From the NCBI GenBank assembly GCA_964529795.1, contig CAZGXM010000011.1:1-50146 (forward strand): 50,146 bases of DNA, read 5' to 3'. Below the pieces are notes generated by a model that was not told the DNA's origin, did not search any database, and saw only the letters and a program-made list of their open reading frames with translations. Of this stretch, positions 1-6,987 are shown piece by piece. The stretch is from CAZGXM01 sp964529795 (GTDB lineage: Bacteria; Bacillota; JADQBR01). The number at the start of each line of letters is the position of its first letter. The stretch's first letter is position 1. Both the position numbers and the translations under genes were made by a program.

Positions 1-2
1 AT

Positions 3-104
3 AAAGAAGCAAAAGCCAGGCAGATAACTTTGATGAAACAGGGGTTTGACTTGGGATTTAAAGGAAAAATTGAGCTGAAAAGAGATGAGTTACATGAAAG
101 GTAA
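3..104 (+). CDS. C-terminal end of a probable antitoxin (partial)
   Basis: An open frame enters from the left edge and stops at 102-104. Its last 33 residues end in GFDLGFKGKIELKRDELHER, a tail resembling the small antitoxins encoded just upstream of PIN toxins. It overlaps the start of the PIN gene by about 20 bases, the usual arrangement of such pairs. The DNA-binding N-terminus lies outside the window, so the family cannot be assigned. Antitoxin identity is inferred from the tail and the position. Confidence 0.5.
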   Translation, partial: KEAKARQITLMKQGFDLGFKGKIELKRDELHER

Positions 105-525
105 CACAAGGTTTCAATTTGTGGCCACAAATATATTTGTTTATGCCTATAACAGGACTGATAAAGAGAAATACTTCCGCGCAAGAAACCTGGTAATGGA
201 CCTGTGGGAACAGGGCCAGGGCTGCTTGAGCATCCAAGTCCTGCAAGAATTTTATGTTACTATAACTCAAGAGGTGCCAAACCCTGTTTCACCGGAAACA
301 GCAGTTCAGATCGTCAGCTACTTGGGCCGGTGGAAGCTGCATGTGCCTGAAGTAACCGATGTACTCGAAGCGGTAAATGTTCAGCAAAAAAACAAGCTAT
401 CCTTTTGGGATGCACTAGTCATTTGCAGCGCCAAGAATTTAAATTGTGACATACTGTGGACGGAAGATTTATATCACGGCCAATCTTACGAAGGCGTTGA
501 GGTTGTCAATCCGTTTTTGCCTTAA
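85..525 (+). CDS. PIN-domain protein (VapC-like) lacking the first catalytic aspartate
   Basis: PIN-domain RNases are toxins of type II toxin-antitoxin pairs and cut RNA using a cluster of acidic residues that hold metal. The 146-residue protein has the family layout: an N-terminal strand FVATNIFVYAYNRTD, a middle helix with SIQVLQEFYVT, then LSFWDALVICSA and LWTEDLYHGQ, where later acidic residues sit. The family normally reads FVDTN at the first strand; here the Asp is Ala (codon GCC where GAC is expected), a one-base difference that should cripple catalysis. The start at 85 overlaps the preceding antitoxin tail; ATG at 94 is an alternative. It may be an inactivated relic or a protein that only binds RNA or antitoxin. 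Confidence 0.8.
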   Translation: MSYMKGNTRFQFVATNIFVYAYNRTDKEKYFRARNLVMDLWEQGQGCLSIQVLQEFYVTITQEVPNPVSPETAVQIVSYLGRWKLHVPEVTDVLEAVNVQQKNKLSFWDALVICSAKNLNCDILWTEDLYHGQSYEGVEVVNPFLP

Positions 526-607
526 ACCCGTTTTGCTGTAAGAAGATAATGCCCAGGGGGTCCTTTTCCACAGCACCCTCCCGGGCCTCCACCCAGTAGT
601 TATCCAT
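506..607 (-). CDS. Possible small protein of 33 residues
   Basis: An ATG frame begins 14 bases after the hepT stop with GAGGGG about ten bases upstream. It encodes MDNYWVEAREGAVEKD followed by PLGIIFLQQNGFKAKTD, a composition that looks protein-like. Its end overlaps the PIN gene's 3' end convergently. I do not recognise it; it may be a third small gene of the mntA-hepT unit, a fragment of a lost gene, or chance. Confidence 0.3.
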   Translation of the reverse strand: MDNYWVEAREGAVEKDPLGIIFLQQNGFKAKTD

Positions 608-620
608 AACAGCATTCCCC

Positions 621-1079
621 TCAAAATTGGGTATTTGTCCCCTTTCGTTCCCTTTCTAAAAAAACGAGGATATGCTGCGTATATTCTGCAAAATCATTCA
701 GATGTTTCACTAATAAATCGTAAATCTCCTCAGATGAAACGTCAGCATATCCATGCACCAGCCGGTTGCGGTACCCGGCCATCCCTCGTATTCTGTTAAC
801 AAACTCCTGTGGGAGAATATCGTGCTGTCCCAAGGTTAACAGAATACTCCGGTAATCTTGCGGCTTCCCGAGACCTTTCTTGGCGAGAATATGCCTGCCG
901 ATATCCAAAATTGCCTCCAGTGAGCGCCGTAAATGGTGCTCGGCAATTGCAAAATTATCGGGATCAGACAAGAATTCTTCCTTACTCAATCCGATTAACC
1001 GTCGGAGCCTGTTGCCCGATGTCCGGATATGCGTAAGCCTCTCTTGGATCAAGTTAAGATTCAACGAAGAAATGCCCAT
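621..1079 (-). CDS. hepT: HepT-type HEPN toxin (RNase), apparently intact
   Basis: HEPN-domain toxin of the MntA/HepT (type VII) toxin-antitoxin family, an RNase silenced when its MntA partner AMPylates a tyrosine. The 152-residue, mostly helical protein carries RNRLVHGY near residue 103, a full R-x4-H-x-Y motif: Arg and His for catalysis and Tyr as the modification site. A strong ribosome site (GGGGAGG) precedes the ATG at 1079. It overlaps the end of the upstream mntA by 26 bases, so the two are translationally coupled. Unlike the copy near 43 kb, its catalytic His is present. Confidence 0.85.
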   Translation of the reverse strand: MGISSLNLNLIQERLTHIRTSGNRLRRLIGLSKEEFLSDPDNFAIAEHHLRRSLEAILDIGRHILAKKGLGKPQDYRSILLTLGQHDILPQEFVNRIRGMAGYRNRLVHGYADVSSEEIYDLLVKHLNDFAEYTQHILVFLERERKGTNTQF

Positions 1080-1476
1080 CTCTTACCGCCTCCCCGGCTT
1101 CTCTATAAAATTGTTCAATAAATGGCCTGAAGTCCAAATAATCCCGGAATGCAATGTCCTCAAAATCCGTCCGGAAGTCATCATCTGTACAGTAAACAAC
1201 TTTCCCGGTGGCAACTATCTCATACCGCATCAGAATGGGGACGTTTTGCAGGAATATCAGATCAACCTGAGTTCCCACCAGCTGGGAAATCTCCTCCGCC
1301 AGGTTTAACCGGAAAGCCAGGTTGTGCTTCCCGGGATCATAGTCTTTAAAAAGGACTGCCAGGTCGTAATCGCTACCGGGATGGACTTGCCCTGTCGCCC
1401 TGGACCCAAAAAGGTAAGCTGCGACAATATTATGCTTTACCATTAATGGGCGTAGGATTGTTATCAATTCTCTCAT
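1054..1476 (-). CDS. mntA: MntA-type minimal nucleotidyltransferase antitoxin
   Basis: Minimal nucleotidyltransferase that neutralises HepT by transferring AMP onto its tyrosine. In 140 residues it shows the family core: GSRATGQVHPGSDYD around residues 24-38, which is GS-x10-D-x-D, and a third acidic strand QVDLIFL near residue 90. It precedes hepT with overlap, the standard order. A promoter-like pair lies about 50 bases upstream. All catalytic positions look intact, so this pair is probably functional. Confidence 0.85.
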   Translation of the reverse strand: MRELITILRPLMVKHNIVAAYLFGSRATGQVHPGSDYDLAVLFKDYDPGKHNLAFRLNLAEEISQLVGTQVDLIFLQNVPILMRYEIVATGKVVYCTDDDFRTDFEDIAFRDYLDFRPFIEQFYREAGEAVRDGHFFVES

Positions 1477-1521
1477 AACACCGGTTCCTTTCTGGAAAGG
1501 GCTTTTCCATTTCCTGGCACA

Positions 1522-1551
1522 ATTATATTACATCATAACATTGGAATTCAA
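1522..1551 (-). promoter_or_regulatory. Candidate sigma-A promoter of mntA-hepT
   Basis: On the minus strand TTGAAT (1551-1546) and TATAAT (1527-1522) are separated by 18 bases, upstream of mntA at 1476. Confidence 0.5.
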
Positions 1552-1597
1552 GAGGATGTTCCTTTTCTTTTCAATCAATAAATACGTTGGCAATCAC

Positions 1598-2039
1598 CTA
1601 ACTCTGCTGCACTTTCCGGCCCAGCTCGCTTTCATTAAGGAAGCGATGGGTCTCCGCCACTATTACACCGCTGAGGCCCAGCAGGTTGGGCACCGCCATC
1701 AGCGCGTTCATCACGTCCGCCACGCTCCAAACCAAAGACAGGTTTACCGAAGTTCCCAGGAACACCGCGATTATCCATGCATAACGGTACCACCGGATAC
1801 TCCTGACGCCAAACAGGTATTCAAATGACTTTTCCTCGTAGTAGGCCCGGCCCAAAATGGTGGAGAAAGACAAAAAAGATGATGCCCAGGCTGACAATCA
1901 GGCCGCCGGGACCGGGCAGCCCTTCCCGGAAGGACAGTACCGTCAGCGCCGCGCCGGTTTCGCCGGAATTCCACATGCCGCTGGAAATAATGGCCAGGGC
2001 AGTAATGGTGCAAACTACCAGGGTATCAATATGGATATA
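1598..2039 (-). pseudogene. Truncated, frameshifted Na+/alanine symporter (AGCS family)
   Basis: The last 145 or so codons of an alanine:sodium symporter remain. The upstream part reads HIDTLVVCTITALAIISSG and continues through WNSGETGAA; the downstream part reads STILGRAYYEEKSFEYLFG and runs to the end. The join near 1857-1862 needs a one-base shift (an extra C after TTTGTCTTT), and an in-frame stop at 2040-2042 precedes the fragment. The first two thirds of a family member of about 450-500 residues is missing. The relic lies tail-to-head against the spoIIM stop at 2047. Confidence 0.85.
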
Positions 2040-2046
2040 TTATATG

Positions 2047-2676
2047 TCAAAAATATAACGCAATCAATTTAATAAAGGCCGGGGAAACGTAAGCTTCTAC
2101 CAAACCGCCGATGCTTGCTGCCAGAAAAATAACTCCGAAGAGCGCAGTGTAACCAAGGAAATATTGGGAAAGTGCCAGACTCCTGGCAAACTTACCCCGG
2201 ACCAAGTTTAGAGAAAAGGAAACGGAACCGATGGCCGCCAATAAAAGCGCGGGAATAAACAAAAGGTTTTGGGGTAAAATTGTCAAAAAAGTCAATAGCA
2301 CCCCGGTAAAAGCCTTTTCCCGGACCAAAAATCCCACGGTAAAACCCAACACTGCCCCACGCATAAATACTATCACTAAAATTACCGGTATGCCAAGGAC
2401 AGTTAGCCCCAAAAACCACATCAATGCAATCAGTTTGACATTTGACCAAACAGCCTGCCGTGCCAGTCCCAAGTTGTCCACCTGCCAGTCACCGCTGCCC
2501 TGAAGCACCAGGTCCACGTAACTGAGCAAGTCCCACTGCTGTTTTTCTGACAATGACTTTATCCCTAACGCACCGGAAATAATCCCGGCGGCAAAAATAA
2601 CCAGTATTAAAAGAAACACTACCAGATTGGTCCGGACATACTGACCAAGCCTGCCCTTAAATTTCATCGGCTCCAC
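2047..2676 (-). CDS. spoIIM: Stage II sporulation protein M-like membrane protein
   Basis: SpoIIM works with SpoIID and SpoIIP in the septal peptidoglycan remodelling that lets the mother cell engulf the forespore. The 209-residue protein is strongly hydrophobic, with about five membrane segments. It begins with a basic stretch and a first helix near residues 18-38, and has the family-typical NVKLIALMWFLGLTVLGIP and RGAVLGFTVGFL. The length fits SpoIIM (about 200-215). Its position upstream of the Nudix and spo0A region is common in Desulfotomaculum-like genomes. Confidence 0.85.
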   Translation of the reverse strand: MEPMKFKGRLGQYVRTNLVVFLLILVIFAAGIISGALGIKSLSEKQQWDLLSYVDLVLQGSGDWQVDNLGLARQAVWSNVKLIALMWFLGLTVLGIPVILVIVFMRGAVLGFTVGFLVREKAFTGVLLTFLTILPQNLLFIPALLLAAIGSVSFSLNLVRGKFARSLALSQYFLGYTALFGVIFLAASIGGLVEAYVSPAFIKLIALYF

Positions 2677-2724
2677 CTCACCTGCTTGGTACCTATATTT
2701 ATGCAGTGGTGAAGCGTTTATGCT

Positions 2725-3405
2725 TTATGGAGCGTGCAAGGCGCCGGATAAATTGCCTTGAATCAACTGGGCTAGAAATTGGGCTGCCAGCATGTCTTCC
2801 CAGGAATTGGCACTGGCAGCAACCACAGTAATGTTTTTACCCTGCTGCTGTGCCAGGGAAACCGCCCTCCCGGCACCGGTCAATGCCGGTTCAATACCTT
2901 TCTTTTTCGGCGTACGGACAACAGTGGCAGTAGTAACCGTACCACCGGCGTTAAAGGCCGCGTCAAAGGCAGTCCCGCCGGTATCGCTCACCACCACCAG
3001 TATCTTGTTTTCCAGGGGAGACAGTCTGGAGATTTCCGTACCGGCGTTGGGAATAATCCTGGCAACTGCAGCGCCGCGTTCCCTGACACCGGCAATGAAC
3101 CGCCGGGCATTTTCCTCCCGCCGGGCAGGGCTGGCCCAGCGGGGTTCCGTAGCAAGCACTATCTCCAGGTCTTCCCTCAGGGCTAAATCCGCCGCCTCTC
3201 GCCCAATGTTTTCCGGCACCACGGGGACCGGCGGCCTGGCCCCGTCCGGCGCTGCCCCGTATACCGCCATTGCCCCCGCTTCCAAAGCGCTCTCAATGGA
3301 AGTTGACATGTCAATGACATCGACGATTACCACCACGTCCCCCTGCAGTGCCGCCGCCGCCGCACCGCTGGCATCGGCGGCTACAGTTACCCCGAGCCCA
3401 GTCAA
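2725..3405 (-). CDS. ComB-like (2-phosphosulfolactate phosphatase-fold) protein
   Basis: A protein of about 226 residues resembling the ComB family: DVVVIVDVIDMSTSIESALE in the first third matches the VVIDVLRAST strand-turn of ComB, VSDTGGTAFDAA matches its mid-protein glycine loop, and ITVVAASANSWEDMLAA matches its C-terminal acidic segment. True ComB makes sulfolactate in coenzyme M synthesis; nothing else here suggests that pathway, so the substrate is unknown. I prefer a TTG start at 3405, nine bases after GGGGAGG, over the longer open frame to 3444, which has no ribosome site. It lies between spoIIM and the Nudix gene. Confidence 0.6.
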   Translation of the reverse strand: MTGLGVTVAADASGAAAAALQGDVVVIVDVIDMSTSIESALEAGAMAVYGAAPDGARPPVPVVPENIGREAADLALREDLEIVLATEPRWASPARREENARRFIAGVRERGAAVARIIPNAGTEISRLSPLENKILVVVSDTGGTAFDAAFNAGGTVTTATVVRTPKKKGIEPALTGAGRAVSLAQQQGKNITVVAASANSWEDMLAAQFLAQLIQGNLSGALHAP

Positions 3406-3477
3406 AAGCCATACCTCCCCTATTACAATGCAAATAAAATCCAAGTTCAGCCGCTCATCTTTTACACCCGTTTCTCC

Positions 3478-4005
3478 CTACGCTTGACGGGGCCAAAGGA
3501 TGCCCACAATGGTCTTACCATCGGTAATTTCACCCGCCAGTATTTTCTTCACCGCCAGTTCCCGGGGCATTTTTTCTACGCTCACAAACTCATCCTCGTC
3601 GCAGCACTGCTTGCCCTCTTCCAAATCTTCCGCCAGGTAAAGGTACATAACTTCGTCGGAAAATCCCGGCGAAGTATAAAATTTACCTAGCAGTTTCACC
3701 CGGCGCGGTCTGAAGCCGGTTTCCTCCTCCAACTCCCTGGCGGCACATTCTTCCGGCGCCTCCTCGGGGTCGAGCTTTCCCGCGGGCAATTCCAAAGTTT
3801 CCTGACCAACGGCATAACGATACTGGCGAACCATCAGCAGTTCATTACTCCCGGTATAGGCCAGGACTGTCACCGCCCCGGGGTGTTCCACCACTTCCCG
3901 GGTGGATTCCTTACCGTTGGGCAGCTCCACCGTATCCACCCGCAAATTTATCATGTTTCCTGCAAATATTCTTTTTTGCTGCAGTGTTTTTTCTTTTAAA
4001 TCCAT
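3478..4005 (-). CDS. nudF: Nudix hydrolase, ADP-ribose pyrophosphatase type
   Basis: Hydrolyses ADP-ribose and related nucleoside diphosphates in the cytosol. The 175-residue protein holds a complete Nudix box, GKLDPEEAPEECAARELEEE followed by TGF, at roughly residues 97-119, fitting G-x5-E-x7-R-E-U-x-E-E-x-G-U. Upstream, VLAYTGSNELLMVRQYRYAV and ETLELPAG are typical of the ADP-ribose subfamily, as is the C-terminal EITDGKTIVGIL. ATG at 4005 has a GGAG-type ribosome site. Confidence 0.9.
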   Translation of the reverse strand: MDLKEKTLQQKRIFAGNMINLRVDTVELPNGKESTREVVEHPGAVTVLAYTGSNELLMVRQYRYAVGQETLELPAGKLDPEEAPEECAARELEEETGFRPRRVKLLGKFYTSPGFSDEVMYLYLAEDLEEGKQCCDEDEFVSVEKMPRELAVKKILAGEITDGKTIVGILWPRQA

Positions 4006-4089
4006 CCATCAGACTCCTCTCCAGGAATATTCCCCCACCCGTTCCCATACCCTAATATTACCAAAAAAAGTCGCGAAAGGGGTAAACTA

Positions 4090-4221
4090 ATGATTGAACA
4101 AATAATTATGCAAAACAAAATTTACTGGCGGGGCCCGGCAAAAGAATTGCGGCCTTACCTCCGCCGTTTAAGCAAGGAATACACCACGGTCAAGGAATTA
4201 ATTCACTGGAATCTCCATTAA
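4090..4221 (+). CDS. Possible small protein of 43 residues
   Basis: A short rightward frame with GAAAGGGG seven bases before its ATG encodes a basic, Tyr/Leu-rich peptide beginning MIEQIIMQNKIYWRGPAKEL and ending VKELIHWNLH. It lies between the divergently placed nudF start and the convergent DUF3866 gene, overlapping the latter's 3' end by about 32 bases. The ribosome site and composition suggest a real gene; I do not recognise a family. Confidence 0.5.
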   Translation: MIEQIIMQNKIYWRGPAKELRPYLRRLSKEYTTVKELIHWNLH

Positions 4222-5299
4222 AATCAATACTTTTAACCACCCGCCTGCCCGCCAGTACTCCGGCCGCACCGGCAGCAAGGAAAAAAATCGGGTCGTCTTC
4301 ATATTTCCTGCCCATGGAGGTGACTGCCATGTTTTTCTTCCGCAGCAAATCATGCGCCAGCGTCCCCGGGATTTCTACAACCCGGTGTTTTGCGGAAATT
4401 TCTTCCATGCCCGGCGACAACTCTTCCCGCCATCTTGCTGTCAGTTCGGGAAAGACGACCGTAACCCCGGCACAGGCCAAATCCAGGATAGTACGGGTAT
4501 GGTGACTGATACCACGGTGACGTAGGCGCGGGTCGGCAAAGCTAAGCCGCGGGATAAGAAAGGGACGGCCCTGCAGCCTGTTCACGGCGCTGATTATGTC
4601 CACCTGTTCCAAACCGCTAAAACCCAGGCGGCTGCCAGTACCGGTTATTCCCGGACCCATGGTAACCACAGTCACATCCGCTTTTAACACCGTTCTCGCG
4701 GCCAGCAGTCCGGTATAAATATTCACAGCCTCCAAATCACCGCCAAAAGCATGCCCTGCCGTGACTGTACCGTCCAGCAAGCCATTTTCCTCAAGGGCAG
4801 GCACCAGTTTGCTAAATGCCAACGGCAGCGCTCCCCCGTCAGTCATTATGTAAGCGACCCGCAAATTTTTATTTACCGACTTGACACCCGCCGCTGCGTA
4901 AGGCAGCATACTGTGCAGCAGTCCCAGTACCACCGGCATCCCCTGCAGGCTTTCCGCCCGGTTAACCTGTTCGTAATACGGGCTGGCAGGTTCTTCAACT
5001 GCTAAAACCTTTACCTGGCCCGGAGTATAACGCAGTTTCATGATATGCCCCGGCTGCAGGCTCTCCCTCCCGGTATTATTCAGGTTGGCCATGACAAAAT
5101 GACAACCCCCGCTGCCCAATTCCAGTTTCACCGCGGTTGTATTGACCACCACCCGGTCACCGACATCAACGGTACCGGTAAGCAGGTCATAGTTTATGGC
5201 AGTCACTTCCTCCCCCATCCCGGCTTTTATTTTTATCTCCGTAATCCCCGGGCGCCGGTCCAGTATTTCCGCTACAGTAGCTTGATAAAAGCATATCAC
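4190..5299 (-). CDS. DUF3866 family protein
   Basis: About 369 residues, full length for DUF3866, a family of unknown function in Firmicutes and Actinobacteria. The N-terminus (TVAEILDRRPGITEIKIKAG) and VNTTAVKLELGSGGCHFVMA match its small beta-barrel-like first domain. The rest has Gly-rich loops (MTDGGALPLAFS, GHAFGGDLEAVNIYTGL, VTMGPGITGTGSRLGFSG) and the sequence GISHHTRTILD. I place the start at GTG 5299, after GGGGG; an open frame extends to a TTG at 5368 without a convincing ribosome site. It sits in the leftward gene group upstream of nudF. Confidence 0.8.
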   Translation of the reverse strand: MICFYQATVAEILDRRPGITEIKIKAGMGEEVTAINYDLLTGTVDVGDRVVVNTTAVKLELGSGGCHFVMANLNNTGRESLQPGHIMKLRYTPGQVKVLAVEEPASPYYEQVNRAESLQGMPVVLGLLHSMLPYAAAGVKSVNKNLRVAYIMTDGGALPLAFSKLVPALEENGLLDGTVTAGHAFGGDLEAVNIYTGLLAARTVLKADVTVVTMGPGITGTGSRLGFSGLEQVDIISAVNRLQGRPFLIPRLSFADPRLRHRGISHHTRTILDLACAGVTVVFPELTARWREELSPGMEEISAKHRVVEIPGTLAHDLLRKKNMAVTSMGRKYEDDPIFFLAAGAAGVLAGRRVVKSIDFNGDSSELIP

Positions 5300-5470
5300 G
5301 GCCCCCAATCGCCCCCTTTGGTCGGTTCCAGGGAAGATGCCATGGGATAAAAGGTGCAAGATTTCCAAAACCCGAAAATGTATGGTTAGTATGCCTTGGA
5401 CAGGCTTTAATTATTAATTTCCTATTTTTCCCCTTCGCGTTTACTATTCGTAAAAGAACGGAAAACTCCT

Positions 5471-6295
5471 TTATTCGCGGCCCAACAGGTCCAAATGACG
5501 GATAAAACGGCTGTTCTCGATTACCTGGTTAAAGGACTTTCTTTCACTGTACCAGTGAAGATAAACCAGCAAACCTACAATAACAACCTTCAAAATCACC
5601 GGTAATATCCAAACCATTACCAGTCCGAGACTGACACCGAGAACATTGGCACCTGTATCTCCCAACATAACCCGCCCGTTCAAATCCCAGGGAAGGAATA
5701 CCAGTCCCGGTCCAATCATCAACCACAACAACCCGCGCGGTAACAAATCCCCCGGCACCAGTAAAACAACTGCCGCCACAAAAAAAAATACTTTCAGAGC
5801 CCGGCCCGGGCGCAGGTCAAACAAATTCAGCAAATTTGTCATCAAGGCAATGAGCAGGGTGTTGACGACAATATCGCGGAAGGCAAGGGAAAACAAGGCT
5901 GCCGCTGCCAGGGCAAAGGTCCCTCCGCCCGCTGCTTTGATAAAACCGGTAGTCACCTTTTTCTCAGTAAAAAACGACAAAAAGTGGCCCTTAAATCCCT
6001 TGCTTTCATTGCCCCCCCACAGGTCGTCAACCAGACCCAGCCCGGCAATAAAAATCACCGCCACCAGCATCACCGCAGCTTCCAACCCTGCGGATAGCAG
6101 ATTGGCAGCCAGGTAAAGTCCTCCCAGGGACCCCAACGCCAGGGTCAAGCCACCGAAAAAAGGAATTTTTTCCCCGGCATAATTTTCCCTTACCAACCGG
6201 TACCCTCGCAAAACAGTCATTAACGGGGCGTGCAGCGCCCGGGCGGCCGAATAATTAAACAAGGCCAACAGGTAAATAAAAAATACTTCAGACAT
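5471..6295 (-). CDS. MraY/WecA-like phospho-glycosyl transferase homolog (family 4), divergent
   Basis: An integral membrane protein of 274 residues with about eight or nine hydrophobic segments. Family marks are GLGLVDDLWGG near residue 86, NLLNLFDLRPGRALK in the middle and LGDTGANVLG near 211. Relatives transfer a phosphosugar from a UDP-sugar to polyprenyl phosphate. This one is shorter than MraY and lacks the DGLDGL stretch normally following NLxD, so activity or substrate may differ. It overlaps the start of the adjacent GT2 gene by eight bases, suggesting a joint role in an envelope glycan. A sporulation or cell-wall role is inference. Confidence 0.7.
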   Translation of the reverse strand: MSEVFFIYLLALFNYSAARALHAPLMTVLRGYRLVRENYAGEKIPFFGGLTLALGSLGGLYLAANLLSAGLEAAVMLVAVIFIAGLGLVDDLWGGNESKGFKGHFLSFFTEKKVTTGFIKAAGGGTFALAAAALFSLAFRDIVVNTLLIALMTNLLNLFDLRPGRALKVFFFVAAVVLLVPGDLLPRGLLWLMIGPGLVFLPWDLNGRVMLGDTGANVLGVSLGLVMVWILPVILKVVIVGLLVYLHWYSERKSFNQVIENSRFIRHLDLLGRE

Positions 6296-6977
6296 GTGTC
6301 CTCACTCCCCGCTGCAGCGCCTTGCGGCAGAACACCCGGGCCACATGGTAGCACTGCCTGCCCCGGTGGCAAAATCCCTGCCAGTCTCGTCCCGTTTCCC
6401 GGTGGGACATCTGCACCGGTATTTCCAAAATGCGAAAACCTTCCCGGTGGGCGTCAATAGTTAAGGCAACCTCCACTCCAAAACCAGCAGCGAAGGGCGC
6501 CAGTGCTTCGGCTGTCCGACGGCTCATGGCCCGCTGGCCGGAAAGCGGTGACTGAAAGGTGATGCCGGTAAAAAAGTACAGCCCGTAGCGGGCAAGTCTG
6601 GTCACCAGGCCAAATCCCCCTTTTGTTTTCGCTGGTGGAAACCCGGCAACGGCAATGTCCACCTTTCCTTCCCTTACAGGTAAGTAAAGGCTTGCTGCCC
6701 GGGCGGCGCTGTCGCCAAGATCAGCATCCAAAAAACAAAGATAGTCGCCTTGTGATGCCGACAGGCCCCGGGTCAACGCCGCCCCTTTACCGAAGTTTTT
6801 TTCCTGAACAATTACTCTGGCACCCGCTTCGCCGGCAACACGTGCCGTACCGTCCTCTGAACCGTCGTCCACAACCAAAATTTCCTGCACATGGGGCAGC
6901 CTGCGCACAGCAGTGACAGTATCGGCAATTACCGCCGCCTCATTAAATGCGGGGATAATAATTGAGACATCACCCAT
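6288..6977 (-). CDS. Family 2 glycosyltransferase
   Basis: A 229-residue GT-A fold transferase. It starts VSIIIPAFNEAAVIADTV, followed by EILVVDDGSEDGTARVA (nucleotide site) and YLCFLDADLGD (the metal-binding DxD), then SPLSGQRAMSRRTAEAL and GFGVEVALTIDAHREG, which match the dolichyl/undecaprenyl-phosphate sugar synthase branch. There is no C-terminal membrane domain. I choose the ATG at 6977 (eight bases after AAGG) over starts at 6983-6986. It is coupled to the MraY-like gene downstream and follows the steA-like gene. Confidence 0.8.
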   Translation of the reverse strand: MGDVSIIIPAFNEAAVIADTVTAVRRLPHVQEILVVDDGSEDGTARVAGEAGARVIVQEKNFGKGAALTRGLSASQGDYLCFLDADLGDSAARAASLYLPVREGKVDIAVAGFPPAKTKGGFGLVTRLARYGLYFFTGITFQSPLSGQRAMSRRTAEALAPFAAGFGVEVALTIDAHREGFRILEIPVQMSHRETGRDWQGFCHRGRQCYHVARVFCRKALQRGVRTHV

Positions 6978-6987
6978 AGACATCACC

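Noticed and set aside
2725..3444. Calling this gene a true comB of coenzyme M synthesis
   Set aside because: Similarity is partial and no other coenzyme M pathway gene is near, so only the fold-level name is used.
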